The translations under genes were made by a program, and so were the position numbers. A stretch of DNA of 64,000 nt, taken from positions 124,001-188,000 of the forward strand of contig JAJTUQ010000001.1 in assembly GCA_021399445.1 (NCBI GenBank). The letters run 5' to 3'. Of this stretch, positions 45,397-56,144 are shown piece after piece (position 1 is the stretch's first letter; each line of letters starts with the position of its first letter). Under the pieces are notes generated by a model, which was not told the origin of the DNA, did no database searches, and saw only the letters and a list, made by a program, of their open reading frames with translations. The stretch comes from Xylogone sp. PMI_703 (taxonomy: Eukaryota > Ascomycota > Leotiomycetes).

Positions 45397-46065
45397 GAGA
45401 GCTCAACGCTGTTTATGGTAGGTTCTATTAGAAAACACGTGTACTGATATGATATCCCATTTAAGTATATTCTTTTTCAGGAATATGGATCTAGTACTAA
45501 GGCTAGTGTCAGTTCACACGGGAACGTGGGGGGTATTGCGTGTATTGATTGAGGTACGAAGATTCTAAGAGTAGGTGTAGCCTACTGTCAGAACACAGAT
45601 ATAAGGGGGTATAAGCAGCCAGGCAACTGGAGTTCTCCTTTTGCTCTGACATAGTAATACATATTAAATTACTTAGATGGGTCTTTATTTCACAGTTACC
45701 TCTTTTATCTTCAACCTGTGGATAGAGAAAGCCTTTTAACATTTTGAATAGAGAGTAAGATCGCCCAATATGGATGAAGTCTTTTACATATCATACTGCC
45801 ATAGAGCTTTGAAAGGGGAAACACTGTACAGGTTCGGTTTCAAGTCTGTATAGTCGTCTGTTTGTGAGCCATTTCGCTCTTTGCCCAAGTTTACAAATAA
45901 CCTTAATGTGGATATCTATATGAAAAGTATCCTGCCTAAACAGTACCTCTTTCTAAGCACTAAGTTAACACCTTTTATATAACTTATTGGAATTAGATAA
46001 GACTACAAGTATAAAAAGATAGCTAAAAGGCCCGAAAATAGAAGTTACTTTAGAATATATGTGCT
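45397..46065. other. Intergenic
   Basis: Contains the short solo LTR and AT-rich sequence; no gene. Confidence 0.6.
45507..45651 (-). mobile_element. Short solo LTR, TGTCAG...CTGACA
   Basis: 145 bases with the same six-base ends as the LTR at 37225-37480, on the minus strand starting TGTCAGAGCAAAAGGAG. Flanks share only TAG, so the target duplication is not clear. It lies 110 bases after the stop of the 44240 gene. A related copy is at 2841, and its terminal word recurs at 49497 (TGTCGGTTCAC(C)TGGGAACGTGG). Confidence 0.7.
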
Positions 46066-46854
46066 TTACAATTTCGAGAACATGCTCTCTTTCTGGGCCC
46101 GAGCATCCAATTCATGCGTCCAAGCACTCCGTGGCTGAGTGTGCAAAAACCAGTACGTCTGAGCTAGATCAGCCGGCTGTATAAGATACGAGTCAAGATC
46201 TTCCAGCTTGTCAGTTGCTCCTTCTCTTTGCCATTGTCTCCGTCGCACACCGCCGATTAGCTTCCCGTCCACAGGTCCATCAACGATCACGTGGGCCGCA
46301 TGAATACCCTGAGCCTGATACTCACGCGTCACGATCTGAGCAAAAGACCTCAATCCAAATTTCCCTGGTGAGAAACTGCTGAGACCGGGCATTCCGCGCA
46401 ATGAGCCCGTAGCTCCTGTGTAAAGGATTGTTCCCTTGCCAGCAGCGAGCATGTCAGGCAAAACGCATTTGGTGGACCAGACAGCGCCAAAGAGATTGAT
46501 CTTAGTAAAGTTTTCGAACTCCTCGGTCGTCGTCTCAAGGATGGACTTGCCATTGACGCGCCGTGCTCCTGCGTTATAAACAAGGACGTTCACGGGTCCT
46601 AACTCTTCGCGGATCTTCTTGAAGCTGGATAGGACGGATTCCTCGACGCGTAGGTCAGTGATGTAGTACTTCGCTGTGCCCTTGCCAAAATCCGCATCGA
46701 TACCTTGGGCCATTGTCTGCAGCTTGTCTTCAGTGCGGGCGAGTAGCGCGACCACGAAGCCCTCAGCTGTGAAGCGGCGAGCAACGGCTTCTCCAATTCC
46801 CGGGCCAGCGCCTACGACGGCAATGACTTGCTTCTTTTGAGAATTGTAAGACAT
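46066..46854 (-). CDS. Short-chain dehydrogenase/reductase (SDR)
   Basis: Intact 262-residue Rossmann oxidoreductase, one exon. The NAD(P) motif is GAGPGIG at 15-21; NAG is at 94-96; Arg40 after the second strand (LLARTEDK) suggests NADP(H) preference. The catalytic Tyr position is Phe161 in FSPGK (Lys165), while Ser151 follows TGATG. A Phe at this place is common in a subgroup whose motif reads F-x-x-x-K and need not mean loss of folding, but the standard proton-relay Tyr is absent. Substrate unknown. No targeting signal is seen. Confidence 0.88.
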   Translation of the reverse strand: MSYNSQKKQVIAVVGAGPGIGEAVARRFTAEGFVVALLARTEDKLQTMAQGIDADFGKGTAKYYITDLRVEESVLSSFKKIREELGPVNVLVYNAGARRVNGKSILETTTEEFENFTKINLFGAVWSTKCVLPDMLAAGKGTILYTGATGSLRGMPGLSSFSPGKFGLRSFAQIVTREYQAQGIHAAHVIVDGPVDGKLIGGVRRRQWQREGATDKLEDLDSYLIQPADLAQTYWFLHTQPRSAWTHELDARAQKESMFSKL

Positions 46855-47229
46855 GGCAAAGAGAGAACTGATTATCTAGTGTATTAGTTAGGGTGGAAAT
46901 TGGAGAAATTCTGTGATGTAGAACCCTGAAATCGAATGGACTTTAAAATCCTTTTCTTAAATGGTATCATAGTTTCGTGGTGCTAGAATCTCAGTAATCC
47001 TAACGCTCGAGCTCTTTGCCGTGGCATGAGTAATCACTAATCTGATGCGGAGTTTTAGCTACCTCGGTACAATCACGGCAACCCTATTTGTTAATCCTAC
47101 GACTGCTTAACTAATAATTATCAGAAGCCGGTGATTAGCAATGCAGTTATTATTATTCATTTATAGGCTCGTAAGATCTTTACAGATAAATGTTCTAAAA
47201 TAAATGATTTTCTTTTGAATCTATCCTTG

Positions 47230-47437
47230 AATATGAATATGATTAGTAAAGGATCGGAGAGTTGCGACAGGAGCGAGTTCGAAGAAATAAGCCTCCACAG
47301 CTATGTCTGCTCCGGCCAACCTTGCTAATAGAAGGCCAGAGATCAATTGTATTCTAGAGTAATAGTTACTGTAATATCTTAGTCTATCTCATAGATACCT
47401 AAGCTTCTATTACTCTGCACAATGAGATCCCCTGACA
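47230..47437 (+). repeat. Degenerate LTR fragment ending CTGACA
   Basis: Matches 12520-12676 from CCACAGCTATGT through GCCAGAGATCAATTGTATT to CCCCTGACA. The start is not defined. Confidence 0.55.
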
Positions 47438-47959
47438 AACTTTAGCAGCTGTTAAATCTTGGTTTATATTCTGAGTAGTCATTTAAAAAAGAAGAAAAAA
47501 AGATTACAGGATTATCTGAGGGATAACATGCTGGAGCGTGATAGTTGAGAGATTAAATGGCAGCCTCCTAGCTTCCTCGATTGACACATCACCGCACCTG
47601 AGCACCGGTGAGCGTCAAAAGCAGAGCAAAGTCGGTTATAGTAGATTTAAAAGACAAAGAGACCTCATTGAGTTTTCAGGGCTTTGTAACAAGAACAGTC
47701 TATTAGATCAGCATAATAATGCTAAATCTCCCATGATTCACACACTGGTGATGATTTCATTTTGCGCGAATGTCCTATGAGATGCCTGCAACTTGTGACT
47801 CGGGCTACAGTAATCAAGGGGTTTATCGTTCGACTTTTAGCTAAACTCAGTGATGTGATGCTTCCGGTTGGACACCCTGATTTCCTCATCCGTACCGTCC
47901 TACAACCCAATGATATTGCACCACTCTGAGAGCCGCGTTGAGAACCACCAAGCGACATG

Positions 47960-48366
47960 TTACTGAGAAGTCAGGAATATCCGTAGCCATACTGAGGAGT
48001 GCCATACCTGATCGACGCGAAACGTCCTGATCTGTCCATCATTTGAACGGGTAAGAGTATCCGTGCCATTGATCCCAATAGCTATCTCTTCTACCCGTGA
48101 CGTTGAAGTTGGTCCTAAAAAGATACTTACGGGTGCGATCAATTGCGAGTGCTAGATATGGTCCGAAGTTATAAGTTCGATTATAACTTGTCGTAACCTC
48201 CGCTGTTATTACTATAAGGTTATATAAGTATGGGAGTAGTACGAAGTAAGACTCACTGAGATAGTTAGTTAATTCCGCCATCCACTCAGGATCAGCCCTT
48301 GTGCGAACCCAGAGAGATCTAATACACTCACCAGAGTAGATATATATGTGCATGGGGGCAGCCATG
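47960..48366 (-). other. Unassigned coding-like segment with very short intron-like gaps
   Basis: Minus-strand frames from ATG 48366 give MAAPMHIYIYSG, then RSLWVRTRADPEWMAELTNY, TSYNRTYNFGPYLALAIDR and EEIAIGINGTDTLTRSNDG. The pieces look protein-like but sit in different frames, joined by GT...AG gaps as short as 13-16 bases, too short for normal splicing. Probably a decayed gene; family unknown. Confidence 0.3.
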
Positions 48367-49496
48367 GCGACGACCTATCAGCCTACTTGACTCTCCGCGA
48401 GCACTGAGCAATTATACCGGTGATACCGTGGTAATTACAGTACACCGTTAAACCCGAAATGTAGCCTTTGCTGTTGATGAGAGGAAGATATTGATACAGT
48501 CGCCATCCTTTAAAATTACGAATCTTAGTGGTTGACGGATTACATCGAAGACTAGATGCGAGTGGGTGCTAGAAAAGCCCAAATCTTTATCCCACATTCC
48601 AAGATCCTTTGGCACTCTTGCTGGTCTGGCTGTTTTGCTGAAACCGATTCGCAGATACTTGAAATCCTACGGCGCATCAGCGATAACCTACACTTCAAAT
48701 CATGTGCCTTACATCTTTTATAAGATAAATATTCCTGAGACTGTCTCCATATACAATGCCCTTCCAGCCACCTGTTTCATCTCCTATACTTGCCATATCA
48801 TCATTAGTGGAGTGCCTAATACCGAACAGTGGTGATGTTGACTGTGCAAATTTGTAGATTGTCGCAATATTGGTTTGATTTGTCTTCGACCTAGTGAGCA
48901 GCCTCCAACAATCTATGTGAATGAGGTAGGCGAGTTTGTGTACTTTGACTCGTCTACATTTGGACGAGAAACGCATGCGTACTTTGAATTCTTTCGAAGA
49001 GGTGCTCTCGCTGCAAGTTGGGATACGAAGCTCTGAATAGAGTCCCAGTCTCATTATTGCGACGAAGAACAATAAACACACTTTCTCGTGGAAGCTGGTT
49101 CATTTCGTGGTTCTGCGATCAAATACTTTCACACTAGCATATGGTTTGACAGAGCAAATGCCATTATACATTCTTGCGTGATGTTTCCTTATCATGACTC
49201 TGATTTTTTTTTTGGAATCATACTCTATATTCGGCTACTCTTAATTGGCGCCCGTATAGAATGCTTGGGGCTACAGTACAGAGCTTCTTACACCAATATT
49301 CCACGATCCCACCAAGTGGTGAAAGAATCAACAGTAAAGGTAATGAAAAACAAAAGAAATAGTAAGTCATCTTCAACTCCGTGGTGCAGTCTACCCTCTC
49401 CCTGTACAGTCTACTCTATTCCTGGTGTTTCTGGCCATGGCTCTCCTGGTCCACCCTGCTGTTTCCGCTTACTCTCACTGATATTTTTACAGTTAT

Positions 49497-49620
49497 TGTC
49501 GGTTCACCTGGGAACGTGGTAACTAATCGTGCGCAACGTACGCCTGATATTAGGGGGTATTTCGTTGTTGAGTTACAGAATACTGCCGTGCTTTGCCGCC
49601 TACGCCCTGGAATATTGTCA
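49497..49620 (-). repeat. Possible worn LTR end
   Basis: Starts TGTCGGTTCACCTGGGAACGTGG, 20 of 23 bases equal to the end of the LTR at 45507. GATATTAGGGGGTAT (about 49545) parallels GATATAAGGGGGTAT there. The far end is not clear. Confidence 0.45.
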
Positions 49621-52600
49621 TGCCGCCCCGCCTCCGCATTCTCCATACAGGCATGCCAACAATAAGGATAAAATATCTAAGACATGTAATTGTCTTTTCG
49701 CCGTCTGTTGGATTGGAAATTTATTAGTAATTATGCAAGATTGAATTAACTGTTTCTTTGGGGAGAGAATATTGAACTTCAGGCTCTGGCTCGTGCTACA
49801 AACTTCAATCAGGCAAATTACTTCATACCGGCACTCCTTTCCTATCTGGAGCATATACAGTAAGGCAGCGCAGACACAACACAACACGGCACTCTCCATA
49901 CAGCACCATTAATCAAACTCTCATTATACTCCTAACGTACTACAGAATTAACGTGCCGTGCTGAACAAGGCACGGGAAAGCTAAAGATTCAGAGAAATGG
50001 GGCAGTGAAGAGGGGTAGATTTCCCCTAATCCCCTTTTCATCAACGGCACGGCACGGCAGTTCCCAATGTAAGTTAGCCTTGTCGTGCCCGTTCCCCCAG
50101 GTGGATTAGCAAATCCACAGCAATGTTACCATGGGAGAACTGGAAGGGGTAACTGCGGCATTCTATTGGCTAAGATACGACAGTCGAGTGTTCTTTCAAC
50201 CCGAGCTGGACCGCTCTGGGAATTAGCGTTTTGGCCGCACGCTGTACCAGCAGAGGGGAGTTGCGCTCTGTTGGGGCTAAGCTTCAGTGCCGTGCTGGAA
50301 GCAAATCGCCTCTTACGGGGCTCTAGAAGGTGAAGATAAGGATGCACGTGGGGGAATACGACAGTATCGGTGGGTTTGACTTGGCGATGGTTCTCCAGCA
50401 TTGGTTTTGGATTTCAGAGACAATTCTGTGGAGAGAGTTTCGCTGTGGTTGAACCTGATTTGCGGTTTCGCTCCTGCTCTTTGGCGTACACTAGTTCAGA
50501 TCGAGATCTGAGAATTGCATGGTTGTGGTTGTACTGTGCTATGCCTGTGGTTGATACGGTACTGTAGCTCTTCTGAAATAAAACAAGGCCAAGCTCGATG
50601 TTCAGAGCAATTGTCTTGGCTGGCACTGAATATGGGCGCGCGGTACGCCTTCTCAAGCTCTTTTGTGCAGATATCAACAATGCCGGAAATGGAGATAAGA
50701 CGGTATATATTACGTGAAATTCAAGGTACCATGCCACTGATGGGTCGGCGGGTGTTATTCTGTACGGCATAGTAAGTTAAGCTTGGTAACCACCATCCCT
50801 TACTGCCGGCATAAGCCAACTTGAATCCTTAGGCAATGATACAATCATGCTTTGACGATAGGGCTGATACAGCGTACAGTCCCTCTCACCCTCTATTCTT
50901 ACACACCACCCATCTTGTGTGGTGCGTGAGACGGAGTGCCGCACCTCTGCATACGGGAACTCATGGTTAAATGAACCCCATTGTCTCCCGTTGCACCCAA
51001 CTACCGAACCGAGCCGTATCGGATGGGATTGGACGGGATGGAGAGTAGTCTGAGAGAGTCAAATGCGGCAGTGATGAGAATATTAATGCGGATATGTAGG
51101 TGCCGTAAGCCGAACTTTGCTGGCGAGCATGCTATCGAGGGCCTAGATCTCACCAGCATATCTCATATTCAATCTTCGCTTCATTGCTCTACAGTAAAAC
51201 TTTAGCGTACATGTGTCTCTGATAACTCCTGTGCAGGTAATAATTACTTTTTGAGCCTTTACCGGATTACCGTCTTTGGAAATACCAACGAGTCTGGCGT
51301 CGATGGTCACAACATAGGCGGACTTTCTGGGAGGTCCGAAAGCCTCTGCTACTGTAGTTAAGACATTCCTCTGTACTGCGCCTGTCAGCTCTACAGGAGC
51401 AGAATTCGAACCATGGCACGTTTGTTGCAAAAGCCTATGCCCTGCAGGATTGGGCTCAGCACCAAAAAAGAAATGTTGCTGCCACTCCTGCACTAGTCAA
51501 GAGGATTCCAGTACAGCTGGCTCCATTACTGTACTTACGGAGACCATGGTTGATGCATCACCAGAGCCGCCCGTGTCCGAAATACGAAAACTGGCAATGG
51601 CTGGACCAGGCCAAGCCAAGAGTTTCAGTTTCTCCACACACTATTTGAACTACCGCAAAACCAGAACCAGAGTATGCTCATGCTAGAGTATGATGAATGG
51701 CATCTTGAGGAAACGAAGGCGAGATGGGAGACTGCGGGTACAACCGAAGGACGGGATTTGCCTTAGGGCTTGCTTCGGCATGATGGTGCCTAGGGCGATT
51801 TTACCATCGAGCTTATCCATCCCATCGCATCTTTTGAAATAATCATCCACATTTCTGGGCATTCCCTCCTGGCATGGACTATCGTCGCTCGGTCGTTTCG
51901 GGCCTTTGATGGGCCTAACCGTGCGTGCCGTAGCGTGTTATCAATTGATGGGCGCATTCGCTGTTCGCTGTAGGATCCTTGAATTGGGACGGTTTGGTAG
52001 TTTCTGTCGCTTGGTCTCGACCTTTCGCTATGGTAGCTTATTGCTATTATTGAAGCTTAGAGTAGCGATTTTCTTCCTGTTTCGTATGCCTTAATGGCGT
52101 GGCGCGACAGCAATGTCCTGGATTTTAGGATTTGGGCGAAATTTGATACCAAGCCGTGGGTATTGCTCGGCATAGAGGATGACACTGTAATGTACAGTAC
52201 TAGAAGATGATTAGATAACGGCTAAAATAGAAAAAGGAAAGCTAATAATATTTTGAGTCCCTTGAGTCCGATGCCCAGGCACGCCAAGTCCGGGGAGTAT
52301 ATTGAAAGATACGGAGAGCCCAGCTACCTATGTAAGGGAGACGTCGGGAGACATCAAGAGGCTGCAACCTCAGGGTCGCGTTACTCGACGGATCCAATAG
52401 GAAGAGTAACCTCCACAAGCCAGCGTCGCAGGCACATCGTACTGTGGTATTGTAGGAATCATACTGTAGACTGCGATAGGGAAACAAACGTGGTAGGGTA
52501 TCTGTGGATGATGCGATGCGACGAAAACTGCAGGTTGGGCGGATCGCCCATGTGCTGCAACCCTGCGCCGTTTGGTCAGACCCTACTTTGCAAAATATGC

Positions 52601-55600
52601 GATAAGGATCTCATCAAAAATAGGATCCCCAAGAACTGTATTATTACAGCACATGGAACGTGCGAGAGGTGAACCGGTATCTCACCTCCGACATTGCATT
52701 CGTGAGAAAAGGCTTTGGTCGTTGGACTCCGTACTCCGTGCAGCCCCTTCCTCCGTACGGGCAGGGTAATCTGGCCTTTCGGCTGATCAGCCCTGGCACT
52801 GCACATCACAGCGACGGAGCCTTGCATTCTCCGAATTCCTTCTTTTCAATCAAGTGCCGTGAATGTAAAGTTACATTCGCTTCCGGCAGATACTTCTCTT
52901 TTTGGGGCTGTTCGTCCGTTTAAGTCGACATTATATTTGCTTTGCGACTTGAGTCGCAGGATTGCCGGGGACCGTTTTGAGTCGCTCGCGTTAATGTATG
53001 ATGAGAAGGATTGGCAGATTTTAGTAGAGAAAACCAGTTTTATGAAAGGGAAATTTGGAATTCTACTTCAGGTGGATTTGTGAATCTGTTGTGTAACTCT
53101 TTATCCCGGGGGTTTGATTTTATGGTTATCGTGGTAGAATTGCAGTAAACGGCCTGCACACCCCCTATATGTGAGCTGTAATATTTGCGAGAAGCTAATC
53201 CCCACATATGAGATACAGCTTCAATACAGTATCCAAGAAACAGGTGAAGTAAAGCAGATTCTGCACCTCACAGCGCAAGATGGTATGATTTGCAATGGCT
53301 TTCTTTCTGCACCTTGACGGTTGGCGATTCTTCCTCGCCTTGCGCCATGCTCAAGGGAAGACCCAAAGGAAGATCATCAAGTAAACACTATTATCTTCTA
53401 CCAATCCAGTGCGGGCAATCGCCCCCTAAGGCTTGAAAGCGGCGCATTCTGGAGTTCGGCAGAACCATGTGGCCGTATATCTCCGGGGGTCTTCAATACG
53501 GATATAGCCAGGCTGTCGGGATGCCGTCCACTTTTTGCAAGCAAGCAAAGCGGACGGAGCCAAGAAAGAGGAGATGCTCAGCTTTGCTCATCGATCCTTC
53601 AATAACCGGGAGGCTAGTCCCGTCTTTACCGTAGTCGTTGTCGCAAATACTGTAATAAGCAATTATCAAATGCAACACAGTAGGCCATAATTACTGGATA
53701 GAGCATCTGGGCTTTTCCTTGAGTGGTTGATGGCCGCAGAGTCACAATATCCGGTTGTAGTATTGCTGTAGGGTAGCCTTGGGGCCTGGAAGGCCTGAGG
53801 CGGAGGCGTGGGCAGTGTGAGAGGTTTTGGCTTGCCCTCCCTGGACCTCTGCTCCAATGCCGTGTTGCGCTCTGTAAATGAGGACAGTCGCCAAGAGCCA
53901 ACTCTTTCTTCAGAGCATTGCACGTACCAAGTGTTCTCCATTCCTATCACGGTATCCGCTTTGCGTATGTTATTGCTAGACCACTTTTCCCCTGGAATAT
54001 GAAGGATTTGTACGACATGTCTCGATTGGACTGAGTATTAAGGCTCCTCAATTCAAGAAGACTTGGTACTGCAAGGGGCATGTATGAATGTACCACGGTA
54101 CCGTTCTGCTGGTGGGGTGCAGATGGAGGAGGGCACGGAGAAAGGGCACAGATTCGTATCAAGGGCAGCCGTCATGTTCTCTCGGCGAGGTGACGCCGCC
54201 CACGGCGATGACGAGCCTGAAGACGCGAAGAGAATGCGACAGGGCTGCTGATGCGATTCAGGATAACATCGCCCAGCGTCGCAACTTACTCAGATCCGAA
54301 AAGAGCCTCGAGTGACACACGCACATCTCAAACCCATCAGGATGGTAGCAGCGCTGTACGTGTAGTGTAAGCTGACGGTCGCTGACGGGTAGCGGGCGGG
54401 CAGAAGGTGATACTCTAGGCCGCGGGCTTGCTGCTATCATATAGTACGGTGCGGTAAATGCTGGAGTTTTGGCCCATCGTATCCAGTTTGGCACCATGAA
54501 AGAAGCCATTCAGTAATAGTACCACATAACGGAGCCACTGGAGAAAAGCATTGGGCAGAGGCACTACGGTCGAAGCCACAGAGCCCGCCTCGACTCCACA
54601 CCGGACTTGACACTTGGGTTCCATAGAGAGTCAAGCACAGCAGAATCACAAGCAAGCGACTCCTGTTTTCCTGTGATCAACTGTCCCGATCAGGACAAAT
54701 GCAGATGAAGGCTTCTTCGCTGCTTCGCTGCCCCAGTTGCGGTGCAGTAGATGCCGTAGCCCGTAATTTAGCTGGCTGGGCTAGAACGAACACCGCACAA
54801 TGCGCAGTAGCGTAGCAATAGTACTGTATCGTCTGGTTTTGGTGGATATGTGGTTTGTGTAGTACCTCCGTACTTAATTACTATAGTATTATTATTGACG
54901 GTCCTGCGGGAACGAACGATACAGTCCTTGCATCATCGAAACTGCAGTGCAGCGCGAGTTGCAGCACAGGAAGTGACCCTCGCTGAACTCCGTACCTATC
55001 GGGGGCTCTCCCCCAAATGTGCCCTCGAAAGGGGTGCATTCGCATCTAGAGCCTCCCTACTGGCTGTGTTCGGCCCTGCAATCCTCTATCCCCTGGTAGG
55101 CCGTTATACCTGTAGAAATTCCACCTGCTTCCTGTGTGCTTCCTTCCCCATGTTTGTCTGGCGAGGCCTGCGAGGGTCCTGAAGTCTGGCGTCGAGTGGC
55201 GCTTTACTCTCTTTATCTTGAATCCACTGGTGCCGTAATAATATTGTTCTTTACTGTGTAGTACATCAGAGATACTGTACTATCCTGTAGCATTTGTCCA
55301 CTGTGTCTCGCCCACATCTCCCGGTCGGGGCTTCGCGGGTTGCCTTCTACAGCACAGCGCCGGTCCATCAAAACCTTCAGACCGTGGTCCCCAGTAATTT
55401 AATTTAGCTCTGATCAGTCTGTCGGGTCCGAGGCCAGTCCGTGCGAGCCATCACCAGCAGCACAAAAAGGATCCGGAGACGGGGACGACAGCACACAGAC
55501 AGCAAGCTTTCTGGGTTGATGGAACCATCGATAGTGGAGAGCGACGAGAGCAGCAAAAGAGAGACGCGAGCAGAGCGACGCCAAGGGAAATCGCCCGCCC

Positions 55601-55661
55601 TGGAAGCAAGCTGGCAGCTCTTTGGAGGCGCACATCCTCCCGGCCCCAGCACCGCAGTCCC

Positions 55662-55685
55662 AGCATCCCAGCATCCCAGCATCCC
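55662..55685 (+). repeat. Three tandem AGCATCCC units
   Basis: Perfect 8-bp unit repeated three times in the leader region of the AT-hook regulator. Confidence 0.8.
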
Positions 55686-56144
55686 TAGCAAGCCATCAAA
55701 TAATCCACCCCAAATCAATCACTCAATCGCTGCCCACAAGCAGTATCGTACGCGAGAGTGCGAACCGCTCCCACCCAGGCGGGTCGTCCGTTCATATATA
55801 CACTCTCCCGCTCCACTGCACCACCACCACCTCCCTGGAATGCTACTTCCTCCCTCCACCCTTTCCTGCTCCTCCTCAGTAGCTGTTGGAGTTGTAGTGT
55901 CGGCAATTCGAGAAGCGATCGTGGAAGGGACCGGATACTCTCAACAAGAGAGAAGGGAGAAGAGAGAAGAGAGCTCGACACCGATAACGGACGATCATCG
56001 AGGAGAAGGAAAAGCGAGAGAACCCGAGTATATGTGTATTGGAACCGATGGTGCTGGAGCAGCAGCCAGGAAGCATTAGTGATCATCACCGCTGTTTTGC
56101 GGTGTCTTTGGTTGGATTAGGCCGTTGTCGTCGTTGCCGTCGCA

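Larger units (their letters stand above)
46855..56144. other. 9.3-kb stretch without a convincing gene
   Basis: Apart from LTR pieces at 47230 and 49497 and the coding-like segment at 47960-48366, no frame on either strand over 9 kb carries a recognisable domain. Unlike the repeat debris elsewhere, 49.9-56.1 kb is not AT-rich. The right half precedes the AT-hook regulator and ends in a CT-rich leader with several short upstream frames (55.4-56.1 kb). It could be a long regulatory region or host a noncoding transcript. Confidence 0.5.

Noticed and set aside
46368..46380. Phe for Tyr in the SDR at 46066 as a sign of a dead enzyme
   Set aside because: A subgroup of SDRs normally has F-x-x-x-K, and the rest of the gene is intact.
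51405..51420. tRNA T-arm-like word (GGTTCGAATTCTGC on the minus strand)
   Set aside because: The bases flanking the loop do not pair into a T stem, and no D or anticodon arm is found at the right distance.
52861..52878. Inverted repeat GAATGTAA-AG-TTACATTC
   Set aside because: A single 8-bp pair in 9 kb is expected by chance, and there is no terminator-like or gene context.
50085..55200. Many frames of 60-120 codons in the gene-free tract
   Set aside because: They occur on both strands in all frames without domains or splice-joined continuation.
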